From: Flavobacteriia bacterium
GTDB lineage: Bacteria; Bacteroidota; Bacteroidia; Flavobacteriales; Weeksellaceae
NCBI GenBank assembly: GCA_019455045.1
Contig: JACFND010000005.1
Location: forward strand, 7,966 to 71,965
Direction: 5' to 3'
Length of the DNA: 64,000 bases
The notes under the pieces were generated by a model, which was not told where the DNA came from, searched no databases, and saw only the letters and a program-made list of their open reading frames with translations. The translations under genes were made by a program, and so were the position numbers. Below are positions 57,900 through 64,000 of the stretch, piece after piece. Positions within the stretch are counted from its first letter, which is position 1. Every line of letters starts with the position of its first letter.

Positions 57900-57968
57900 A
57901 ATTAAATGTGAAATTGTTCTGCTTAATTACAGTCGATGAAAAATCGATATCGGGAGCCGGAAATAATT

Positions 57969-59000
57969 TTATAATTTCTCAATCTGTTCGATTAATTTTT
58001 CAACCGCTTCATCCGGTGTTGCCCATGAGGTAATCAGTCTGACCGCAGAATGTTTTTTATCCGTTTTCTCCCAAACATAAAATCCAAATTCTTTCAAAAG
58101 CTGATCAATCCAATCGTTTGGAAGGATCGGAAAAATCTGATTGGTGTCTGAATCGGTTAAAAAAGTACAGCCTTTTTGTTTCAGCGCATTTTTAATCTTC
58201 ATCGCCTTGCGGTTGGCAGTTCTTCCCAATTCAAAATACAAATCTTTCTTCATCAGCTCGTTAAACTGAATACCGATTAATCTTCCTTTTGCAAGCAGCG
58301 CACCTCTTTGCTTCATATAAAATTCAAAATCTTTTTGAATCTCGAGATTGTTGATCACAATTGCTTCTCCGAGAAGCGCACCGTTTTTTGTTCCGCCGAC
58401 ATAAAAAGCATCGACCAGTTTTGACAGTTCTTCGGGTTTCAGATCATTGGATTCTGCTGTCAGTCCCTGCGCAAGACGGGCGCCGTCCATAAACAGATAG
58501 AGTCCGTTTGAGCTGCAGAAATCATACAGATCTTCCAATTCATTCAGATTGTAATGGGTGCCCAATTCGGTCGAATTTGAGATATAGACCATCTTTGGTT
58601 TGACCATGTGCGGAAAATTTGAATTGAAATCCAAGGCTTTTTGACAAATCTCGGGCGTGAGTTTGCCATCCGTTGTCTTTTCTGAATTGATTTTGTGACC
58701 GCCCGCTTCAATTGCGCCTGCTTCGTGGGTATTGATATGACCGGTTTCAGCCGAAATTACTGACTGATAAGGTCTCAATGCTGCAGAAATCACAAGCAGA
58801 TTCGCCTGGGTTCCGCCAGAGACCAAATGAACCGAAGCATCGGGCGGACAATTGAATTTCTTTTTGATTAATCTTTTGGCTTCTGCCGAATATTCATCTT
58901 CTCCATAACCGTCCTGCTGGACGAGATTTGTATCATTCAGCGCTTTCAGTATCGACGGGTGACAGCCTTCTGAATAATCATTTTTAAACGAGTATTTCAT
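57969..59000 (-). CDS. Low-specificity threonine aldolase-type lyase
   Basis: 343 aa fold-type-I PLP enzyme of the beta-eliminating lyase superfamily. DYSEGCHPSILKAL, VHLVSGGTQANLLV, SAETGHINTHEAGAIEAGG, MDGARLAQGL and the PLP-lysine YVGGTKNGALLGE fit threonine aldolase-like proteins. The expected reaction splits threonine or allo-threonine to glycine and acetaldehyde; related family members handle other beta-hydroxy amino acids. It is 10 bases after the agmatinase-like gene on the same strand, so co-transcribed. Confidence 0.9.
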   Translation of the reverse strand: MKYSFKNDYSEGCHPSILKALNDTNLVQQDGYGEDEYSAEAKRLIKKKFNCPPDASVHLVSGGTQANLLVISAALRPYQSVISAETGHINTHEAGAIEAGGHKINSEKTTDGKLTPEICQKALDFNSNFPHMVKPKMVYISNSTELGTHYNLNELEDLYDFCSSNGLYLFMDGARLAQGLTAESNDLKPEELSKLVDAFYVGGTKNGALLGEAIVINNLEIQKDFEFYMKQRGALLAKGRLIGIQFNELMKKDLYFELGRTANRKAMKIKNALKQKGCTFLTDSDTNQIFPILPNDWIDQLLKEFGFYVWEKTDKKHSAVRLITSWATPDEAVEKLIEQIEKL

Positions 59001-59009
59001 TTTTTTTGG

Positions 59010-60089
59010 TCAGAATTTAATTCGATTTCCAACATCCAATCCCGCTGATTTCGCCAAAACTCCGCAAAGATGAAAAAGCATTCTTGCACCCACATTTCCG
59101 TCCCAGTCATCGTCTTCGCCCGGTGCGACTTCAACCAGATCAAATCCGATGATTTCTTTTCCTGAATCCGCCAATGCAGTCAGCAGATAAACCGCCTGTT
59201 CAAACGACAGACCGCCCGGAACCGGTGTGCCCGTATTCGGGCAATACCACTGATAAAGCGCATCGATGTCAAAACTGATATGAACTTTTTGAGGCAGTTC
59301 CGAAATGATTTTTTCACATTGATTTTTCCAGTTGGAACCTTCAAACTGCTGTTTTTTCAGATCAGAATCGCTGAATACTTTTACCCTTCCGTTTGAATTT
59401 TTAACGACTTCAACTTCCTCTTCACAGAAATCTCTGATTCCGACCTGAACCAGTTTTTTGACCTGTGGAATTTCAAGTGCATTGTACATAATCGAAGCAT
59501 GAGAATAAGTAAATTCCTCATAGGCCTTTCTCAAATCCATGTGTGCATCCAGATGAAGGATTCCGAATTCATTATGACTTTCGGAATGGGCTTCAAAAAA
59601 ACCGAGCGGTGTGGAATGATCTCCGCCGAGCAAACCGACTTTTTTGTTCTGATTCAGCCAAAAGAGTACTCTTTCTTTTACTTCATCTTTCATCGTCCGG
59701 CAGTCGCGGTTGATCCTGAGCAGATCTGTTTTGAGCTGATCGATCGTCATCGGTTCCTTTCCTTCTTCCAGTGCTTTGATGATCGGCTGAGCCAGTTTTT
59801 TGAGCAGATTGCTCTGTGCACGCCAAAAAGGTGTATTGTCGTCGAGATAAATCCCGAGTTTCCACAATTCGGGAAATTCCTGATGATTCAAATCCACCTG
59901 AAAAGATGCTTCAAAAACCGCTTTGTCACCCATCGATGCGCCCGCGCCGTAACTCACCGTCACTTCCCAGGGAACCGGCACGATGATGATCTCGCTCTGT
60001 TCGGCCGAAAAAGGAAGCCCGAACAATGTTCCGTCGGCCAGGCCGGGCTGATTTGGGTCAAAATTGTCTATGATCTGCTGTTTGGTCAT
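59010..60089 (-). CDS. Ureohydrolase (agmatinase/arginase/formimidoylglutamase family)
   Basis: 359 aa ureohydrolase fold with metal motifs LLGGDHSTPLGF, HLDAHMDL and SFDIDALY, and a C-terminal DLVEVAPGEDDDWDG. The family includes agmatinase, arginase, guanidinobutyrase and formimidoylglutamase. It is longer than typical SpeB (about 300 aa), with an N-terminal extension of about 40 residues (MTKQQIIDNFDPNQPG). The neighbouring threonine aldolase does not settle the substrate. Mn(II) dependence is expected. YbaB is 24 bases upstream. Confidence 0.88.
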   Translation of the reverse strand: MTKQQIIDNFDPNQPGLADGTLFGLPFSAEQSEIIIVPVPWEVTVSYGAGASMGDKAVFEASFQVDLNHQEFPELWKLGIYLDDNTPFWRAQSNLLKKLAQPIIKALEEGKEPMTIDQLKTDLLRINRDCRTMKDEVKERVLFWLNQNKKVGLLGGDHSTPLGFFEAHSESHNEFGILHLDAHMDLRKAYEEFTYSHASIMYNALEIPQVKKLVQVGIRDFCEEEVEVVKNSNGRVKVFSDSDLKKQQFEGSNWKNQCEKIISELPQKVHISFDIDALYQWYCPNTGTPVPGGLSFEQAVYLLTALADSGKEIIGFDLVEVAPGEDDDWDGNVGARMLFHLCGVLAKSAGLDVGNRIKF

Positions 60090-60113
60090 TTGATTTGATT
60101 TTGATTTTTACAA

Positions 60114-60425
60114 TTATAATCCGGGAATCGGCGGCAGACTGTCCTTGGCTGTCCTTTTTGCTTCGTCAACTGCATTCTTCTTGACTTTTTCAAGCGCCTG
60201 ATTCAGTGTGACGATCAGTTTGTCTTCGAGTTCTTCTTTGTCGGCAAGAAGACCGGTAGCAATCTGAATGTCTTTGATCGTCGCCAGTTCGGTCAGTGTG
60301 ATTGAAACCGTTCCGTCGGCAGAAGTCTGTGTAAATGAACTGCTGTCCAGTCTGTTTTTCAGGTCTTCAAAATTCTTTTGGGCGGACTGAAATTTGCCCA
60401 TCATGTCCATTAGATTTCCAAACAT
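60114..60425 (-). CDS. YbaB/EbfC family nucleoid-associated protein
   Basis: 103 aa. MFGNLMDMMGKFQSAQKNFEDLKNRLD (in part) is the N-terminal helix of YbaB; TVSITLTELATIKDIQIATGLLADKEELED (in part) forms the core strand and helix. Members bind DNA as dimers and are usually found next to recombination or dnaX genes. Here it follows the lipoprotein gene by six bases and precedes the ureohydrolase gene, all leftward. Confidence 0.9.
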   Translation of the reverse strand: MFGNLMDMMGKFQSAQKNFEDLKNRLDSSSFTQTSADGTVSITLTELATIKDIQIATGLLADKEELEDKLIVTLNQALEKVKKNAVDEAKRTAKDSLPPIPGL

Positions 60426-60431
60426 AATTGA

Positions 60432-60857
60432 TTAATTAAAAATATTGATAATGTCTCCGTTTCTGACTGCCGAATAGGTTCTCGGCGCTCTGTCTGCAAT
60501 GGTCAGCGGCTCGCCGGTCAGCAGAATCCATTCTGCGCCGTCCTGCGGACAATACAGTTTGATGTCGTCCACCACTTCCAACCGTGTATCCGGTCCGGGG
60601 CAAATATGCGGCGCATTTCTGTCATATGCCTTGTATCCGTTGATGACTTTGACCACAATCACTCCTTTGGTTCCTGTTCCGGCTCCGTCCACATAGGTCC
60701 ATCCGCGGGTTTCAAGCTGACTGTACAATGGCAGATTGATGTTGATCGATGCCGAAACATTGTAAACCGGATTACAGCTTTTCTGTCCGTCATCATCACT
60801 GCATGCATTTGCAATCGGAATCATCAGCATCAGAAGGAAAAAAGGGCTCAATTTCAT
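60432..60857 (-). CDS. Rieske-like lipoprotein lacking the histidine ligands
   Basis: About 141 aa from MKLSPFFLLMLMIPIANAC, a signal with a lipobox-like IANAC; the longer frame from 60884 begins upstream of the transcript start implied by the minus-strand -7 box TAAATTTG at 60882-60889. The C-terminal half resembles a Rieske fold (APHICPGPD, LYCPQDGAEWIL, GEPLTIADRAPRTYSAVRNGDIINI, in part). True Rieske proteins have CxH and CxxH; here the motifs read CPGP and CPQDG, so the histidine ligands are absent. It may bind a different cofactor or be structural. Confidence 0.72.
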   Translation of the reverse strand: MKLSPFFLLMLMIPIANACSDDDGQKSCNPVYNVSASININLPLYSQLETRGWTYVDGAGTGTKGVIVVKVINGYKAYDRNAPHICPGPDTRLEVVDDIKLYCPQDGAEWILLTGEPLTIADRAPRTYSAVRNGDIINIFN

Positions 60858-60895
60858 TTTAAAAATATTCATATTCCTATTCAAATTTAATTTTG

Positions 60896-60947
60896 TATAT
60901 TTGCACTGATAGTCCTGCGGAATCTTTCCGTAGGATTATCTTTTTTT
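60896..60947 (+). promoter_or_regulatory. greA promoter and leader terminator/attenuator
   Basis: The -7 box TATATTTG is at 60896-60903, so transcription starts near 60910. The hairpin then begins at 60911: AGTCCTGCGGAA (60911-60922) pairs with TTCCGTAGGATT (60926-60937), with two G-U/G-T positions, a three-base loop and TTTTTTT at 60941-60947. The greA ATG is at 60960. No plus-strand gene upstream needs a terminator here. Confidence 0.75.
60911..60947 (+). terminator. Intrinsic terminator inside greA leader
   Basis: Twelve-base stem, three-base loop and seven T, located 13 bases before the greA start codon. Full termination would remove greA expression, so partial read-through must be assumed. 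Confidence 0.75.
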
Positions 60948-60959
60948 AATTATTCAGCT

Positions 60960-61439
60960 ATGGCAAATATACAATATGTAACGAAAGAAGGGCTTGATAA
61001 ATTGAGAGCCGAATTGGATCAGTTGGAATCGATTGAACGTCCGAAGATTTCTCAGCAGATTGCTGATGCAAGAGACAAAGGCGATCTTTCCGAGAATGCG
61101 GAATACGATGCAGCAAAGGAAGCACAGGGACTGCTCGAGATGCGTATTGCCAAACTCAAAGACCAGATTGCGCATGCAAGGGTGATCGATCCGTCAAAAC
61201 TGGATGCTTCAAAGGTATCCATCCTTTCAACTGTTAAAATCAAAAATACAGCAAACGGAATGGAAATGAACTATCAGCTCGTTCCCGAATCTGAAGCTGA
61301 TCTGGCAAAAGCAAAAATTTCGGTCAATACACCAATTGCAAAGGGTCTTTTGGGCAAAAAAGAGGGTGAAATTGCGGAAATCACACTTCCGAACGGATCG
61401 GTTTTGAAATTTGAGGTGCTTGAAATTAAAATGGACTGA
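60960..61439 (+). CDS. greA: Transcription elongation factor GreA
   Basis: 159 aa, the normal GreA length. The N-terminal antiparallel coiled-coil ends with the acidic tip LSENAEYDAAKEAQGLLE that reaches the RNA polymerase active site; the C-terminal FKBP-like domain has TNVKIKNTANG-type and SVNTPIAKGLLGKKEGE segments. It restarts backtracked RNA polymerase by stimulating transcript cleavage. Its leader contains a terminator (60911-60947). The HIT gene starts two bases after its stop. Confidence 0.96.
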   Translation: MANIQYVTKEGLDKLRAELDQLESIERPKISQQIADARDKGDLSENAEYDAAKEAQGLLEMRIAKLKDQIAHARVIDPSKLDASKVSILSTVKIKNTANGMEMNYQLVPESEADLAKAKISVNTPIAKGLLGKKEGEIAEITLPNGSVLKFEVLEIKMD

Positions 61440-61440
61440 T

Positions 61441-61833
61441 ATGGCAAGCATTTTCACAAAAATCATCAACGGAGAAATTCCAGCCTACAAAATCGCAGAA
61501 AACGAAAATTATATCGCATTTCTGGATGCATTTCCTGTGGTGAAGGGACATGTGCTGGTGGTTCCAAAAAAAGAAGTGGACAAAATTTTTGAACTCGACA
61601 GGGAAACCTACAACGGTCTGATGGAATTTGCTTACGACATTGCACAGGGCGTTGAAAAAGCGATTCCGTGTCTGAGAGTCGGCATGGCGGTGGTCGGGCT
61701 TGAAGTGCCTCATGTTCATGTCCATCTGATTCCGCTCAATACGATGGGCGATATCAATTTCTCAAGACCAAAACTGGAATTGAGCAGTGAAGAAATGACA
61801 GAAATCGCAGAAAAAATCAAATCATACTTATAA
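61441..61833 (+). CDS. HIT family nucleotide-binding protein
   Basis: 130 aa from the ATG at 61441. SIFTKIINGEIPAYKI is the N-terminal signature, FPVVKGHVLVVPK lies in the middle and HVHVHLIPL is the histidine-triad motif. It hydrolyses or transfers nucleotide phosphates, commonly adenosine 5'-monophosphoramidates. It is translationally close to greA (one-base gap between stop and ATG region) and followed by a membrane protein gene four bases on. Substrate unknown. Confidence 0.95.
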   Translation: MASIFTKIINGEIPAYKIAENENYIAFLDAFPVVKGHVLVVPKKEVDKIFELDRETYNGLMEFAYDIAQGVEKAIPCLRVGMAVVGLEVPHVHVHLIPLNTMGDINFSRPKLELSSEEMTEIAEKIKSYL

Positions 61834-61837
61834 AACG

Positions 61838-62404
61838 ATGAACAAATACATAAAACTGGTTATAGCCGTACTGATGATTGGATTTGGAATTTACCTTTTC
61901 GGTCAGCGCGAATACGGCTGGGGAACCGTCATGATCCTGTTGTCTGCAATCCCGGTTTTCCTGTTTTTCAGAAACGAATTCATACTGCTTGCATTCTGGT
62001 TCATGAGAAAACAGGATATTGAGAAAGCAAGAAAATGGCTGGACAAAATCAAAAATCCGGAAAGTCAGCTGATCAGAAAACAAATGGGTTATTATCATTA
62101 TATGTACGGAATCACAGAGGCGCAGACCAATGTGAACAATTCCGAGAAGCATATGAAAAAAGCTTTGGATTACGGTTTGAGCTACAAACACGACCGTGCG
62201 ATGGCCAAACTGAGTCTTGCAGGCGCTGCAATGGCAAAAGGAAGAAAACAGGAAGCCGAAAGACTGCTGAAGGAAACCAAAGCACTGGATACCCAGGGAA
62301 TGTTTGCGGAACAGATCAAGATGATGGAACAACAGATGAAAAAAGTCAACGTGGGACGAAATCTGCAGAATCCGAATATGAGAAGAAAAGGAAAATATTT
62401 CTAA
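61838..62404 (+). CDS. Small membrane protein with TPR-like cytoplasmic tail
   Basis: 188 aa. Two hydrophobic helices near residues 6-24 (IKLVIAVLMIGFGIYLFG) and 30-50 (GTVMILLSAIPVFLFF) anchor it; a helical, basic tail follows with repeated KARKWLDKIKNPE, KHMKKALDYGL and AERLLKETKALD patterns resembling two or three TPR units. It is the last gene of the greA-HIT unit. It looks like a conserved Bacteroidota protein, but I assign no function. Its stop overlaps the stop of the convergent hutD by four bases. Confidence 0.75.
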   Translation: MNKYIKLVIAVLMIGFGIYLFGQREYGWGTVMILLSAIPVFLFFRNEFILLAFWFMRKQDIEKARKWLDKIKNPESQLIRKQMGYYHYMYGITEAQTNVNNSEKHMKKALDYGLSYKHDRAMAKLSLAGAAMAKGRKQEAERLLKETKALDTQGMFAEQIKMMEQQMKKVNVGRNLQNPNMRRKGKYF

Positions 62405-62952
62405 TCAATAGCAATGAAAGCGACAATCAGCCGGTTGTCGCTTTTTATTTGGAATGATTTCTTTTCGGAATTGTGAATCAGCAAAAGGTCATTTGGTTTT
62501 AAAATGATTTTGGTCTGATCAAATTCGATTTCGGTTTCAGTCTTTGCAAAACAGCAGACAAATTCATTTTTAATTTCACCGGTTGATCGGGTCAGCAAAA
62601 CTGAAGAATAACCGACTGCTTTTGAAACCATCAGATTGAAATCATTTCCCGGACTTGCCGAAACGATTTTGTCATTTGAATCAAATTCAAAAACTTCATC
62701 TTCGGTATAAGTTTCCGGTTTTCCGTTTCTGACAATCTCCAATTGATTGTCGAGCATCACCAGATAACGTCTGAAATTTTCAAACCTCGTAAAATCGGAA
62801 GGGATTTTCTTAATTGATGCAGAACTGATTCTGAACAGAAAATTCCGTTTTGAATATTCGGATTCTTTTGGAAAAATAAAATATTCAAAAGTTTCTCCGC
62901 CGTCCCAGACTGATGGTCGTAAATCCTGTTTTTTAATGATTTTGAATTCCAT
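62401..62952 (-). CDS. hutD: HutD/Ves family cupin-like protein
   Basis: 183 aa. WDGGETFEYFIFPKESEY, FLFRISSASI, DFTRFENFRRYLVMLDN and the later ISGEV-like end fit the HutD/Ves family of cupin-related proteins, which accompanies histidine-utilisation genes in some bacteria. No other hut gene is in this window, so the symbol only marks family. It converges on the membrane protein gene with a four-base overlap of stops. The upstream region carries a second, shortened copy of its first codons (63245-63275). Confidence 0.82.
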   Translation of the reverse strand: MEFKIIKKQDLRPSVWDGGETFEYFIFPKESEYSKRNFLFRISSASIKKIPSDFTRFENFRRYLVMLDNQLEIVRNGKPETYTEDEVFEFDSNDKIVSASPGNDFNLMVSKAVGYSSVLLTRSTGEIKNEFVCCFAKTETEIEFDQTKIILKPNDLLLIHNSEKKSFQIKSDNRLIVAFIAID

Positions 62953-63192
62953 AATTTTTTTTCTTCGATTTAATCAATCAACAAATAGCAACCTGTTTAA
63001 ATTTTATCAAAAATAATATTTGAATCATTTTTTATAACCAAGCCCAGGGAAAAATCATTTAGACGGTTGATTTTCAAGACAGGGTTTTCAATTGAAATCA
63101 AACAATCTACATTTCTGAATAAAAGATATTGAAGTCACAAGTATATTTTAGAGATGTACGATATAATGATTGTAGAAATGTGCAATTTTACG

Positions 63193-63220
63193 GTAGAGAC
63201 GCACGGCCGTGCGTCTCTAC
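63193..63220. repeat. 28-base perfect palindrome (REP-like element)
   Basis: The arm GTAGAGACGCACGG is followed directly by its exact reverse complement CCGTGCGTCTCTAC. High GC content compared with flanks and the GTAGAGACGC ends resemble dispersed extragenic palindromes reported in several bacterial groups. Found once in this window. Confidence 0.85.
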
Positions 63221-63244
63221 AACAAAATACCGAAATGCCTCTCT

Positions 63245-63275
63245 GTTTTTAATGATTTTAAATTCCATAAAATTT
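63245..63275 (-). pseudogene. Partial duplicate of hutD 5' end
   Basis: On the minus strand, ATGGAATTTAAAATCATTAA (cat at 63266-63268) repeats the hutD start ATGGAATTCAAAATCATTAA at 62952, with one mismatch. The homology extends weakly upstream and ends after seven codons. Confidence 0.5.
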
Positions 63276-63347
63276 CTGTTCTGTAATTAAATTAATCACA
63301 GAATAAATTTCAAAAAAGAAATTGAATCAAATCGAAAAAGTGATCGC

Positions 63348-64000
63348 TTAATTCGCTTTGAGCTCCTCTCCTTTCATTGCTTTCCAAACGATTCCAGCCA
63401 GAATTGCACCCAAAATCGGGGCAACAAAGAACAGCCACAATTGTGAAAGCGCTGCTCCTCCCGCAAAGATTGCCGGACCAAAACTTCTTGCCGGATTGAC
63501 AGAAGTACCGGTGATCGGAATCGTGAACAGGTGGATGGCAGCCAATGCAAAACCGATGGCAGCACCCGCCATGGTACTGTTTCCTTTTTTGGAAGTCGCA
63601 CTGAGAATTGTAAACAGAAATATAAAGGTCATCACGGTTTCGGCAATAAATGCTGACAGTTTACTGTATCCGTTCTGATAGCCGTCGCCCCAACCGTTTG
63701 AACCGAGCGCCCATTCTCCCATTTCAAAACCCGGAAGTCCCCGAAGTATGATCATCAGAACAAGTGCGCCCAAAGCACCGCCGATCAGCTGACCGACTAT
63801 ATAAACTCCGGCATCCTTACCACTGATTCGTCCGACGAGCAGCATACCCACAGTCACAGCAGGATTGATGTGCGAACCGCTGATTCCGCCGATTGCATAA
63901 CACATGATGAACTGAGCCAGACCGAATGCAAATGCAATTCCCAATAGTCCGAGTCCGTCCAGAGAGCCGCCTGTTGCATGGCCCGCAATCACTGCGGCAC
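63348..64000 (-). CDS. aqpZ: MIP family aquaporin, 5' end outside window
   Basis: At least 217 residues are visible and the frame continues past the window edge. Two NPA motifs are present, SHINPAVTVG and TSVNPARSFG, with six hydrophobic segments characteristic of aquaporins. AqpZ-like features such as LFTIPITGTSVNP suggest a water channel; glycerol-selective members have a longer loop and different second NPA surroundings. The N-terminal helix and start codon lie beyond base 64000. It is a leftward gene reading into the repeat-containing gap. Confidence 0.93.
   Translation of the reverse strand, partial: AAVIAGHATGGSLDGLGLLGIAFAFGLAQFIMCYAIGGISGSHINPAVTVGMLLVGRISGKDAGVYIVGQLIGGALGALVLMIILRGLPGFEMGEWALGSNGWGDGYQNGYSKLSAFIAETVMTFIFLFTILSATSKKGNSTMAGAAIGFALAAIHLFTIPITGTSVNPARSFGPAIFAGGAALSQLWLFFVAPILGAILAGIVWKAMKGEELKAN

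Larger units (their letters stand above)
62953..63347. other. 395-base intergenic region with palindrome and hutD 5' remnant
   Basis: No gene of supported size. It includes the perfect palindrome at 63193-63220, a partial duplicate of the hutD start at about 63245-63275 and AT-rich sequence. On the minus strand the duplicate yields MEFKIIKN then 18 unrelated codons and a stop. Confidence 0.65.

Overview
The window is chromosomal DNA from a member of the Bacteroidota, most likely a Flavobacteriales-type organism; the genus cannot be fixed from sequence alone. Supporting signs are four proteins with C-terminal type IX secretion (T9SS) sorting domains, Bacteroidota-type promoters (TTG, 19-20 nt spacer, TANNTTTG; three have an exact 19-nt spacer), lineage-typical families (DUF6029, Omp28-related, START-like, lysine 6-transaminase, GH109) and compact, moderately AT-rich coding. 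The window opens inside dnaN and closes inside an aquaporin gene.

Layout. 0-20 kb is housekeeping metabolism: dnaN end, pheT, a META-domain lipoprotein; a leftward serine block (ferredoxin, serC, serA, DUF1015, YggS) divergent from an acyl-CoA reductase; pyrH-frr; a 3-methyladenine glycosylase; purC; a GH109-like oxidoreductase overlapping a sugar nucleotidyltransferase gene; a leftward methylcitrate operon (prpB-prpC-prpD) divergent from a NahK-like sugar kinase; purM. 20-29 kb is an envelope region: a beta-barrel protein, two T9SS proteins, an Omp28-family/TlpA/DUF6029 cluster that looks like an envelope thiol-redox set, and an outer-membrane protein.

30-45 kb is the mosaic part. A cinA-galE-degT-waaA backbone is interrupted by three insertions: a membrane-protein/XRE pair flanked by 130-bp direct repeats of the galE-cinA junction; an ELWxxDGT-repeat T9SS giant plus an orphan secreted protein; and an antitoxin/PIN pair directly upstream of waaA. 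A TPR-TM-HTH regulator and a T9SS M36 metalloprotease follow. 45-64 kb returns to core genes: an unrecognised 607-aa protein facing lysine 6-transaminase, an lpxD homologue, an OmpA lipoprotein, a TPR-AraC regulator, recQ, fmt, HU, pdxH, YqgE, a START-like protein, tRNA-Met, threonine aldolase, a ureohydrolase, YbaB, a degenerate Rieske-like lipoprotein, greA-HIT-membrane protein, hutD and aquaporin.

Most interesting signals: (1) the greA leader starts almost at its predicted +1 with a strong hairpin plus seven T, giving the architecture of an intrinsic terminator/attenuator; (2) the 790-bp cassette that duplicated the cinA promoter and first 16 codons, so a 28-codon CinA-derived leader ORF overlaps the start of a small membrane-protein gene; (3) two intergenic candidate small RNAs (9.19-9.29 kb on + and 20.95-21.26 kb on -) sharing a G-poor body, an intrinsic terminator and an upstream AATAGGG-type imperfect palindrome. 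No CRISPR array, prophage, rRNA operon or recognisable transposase is present.
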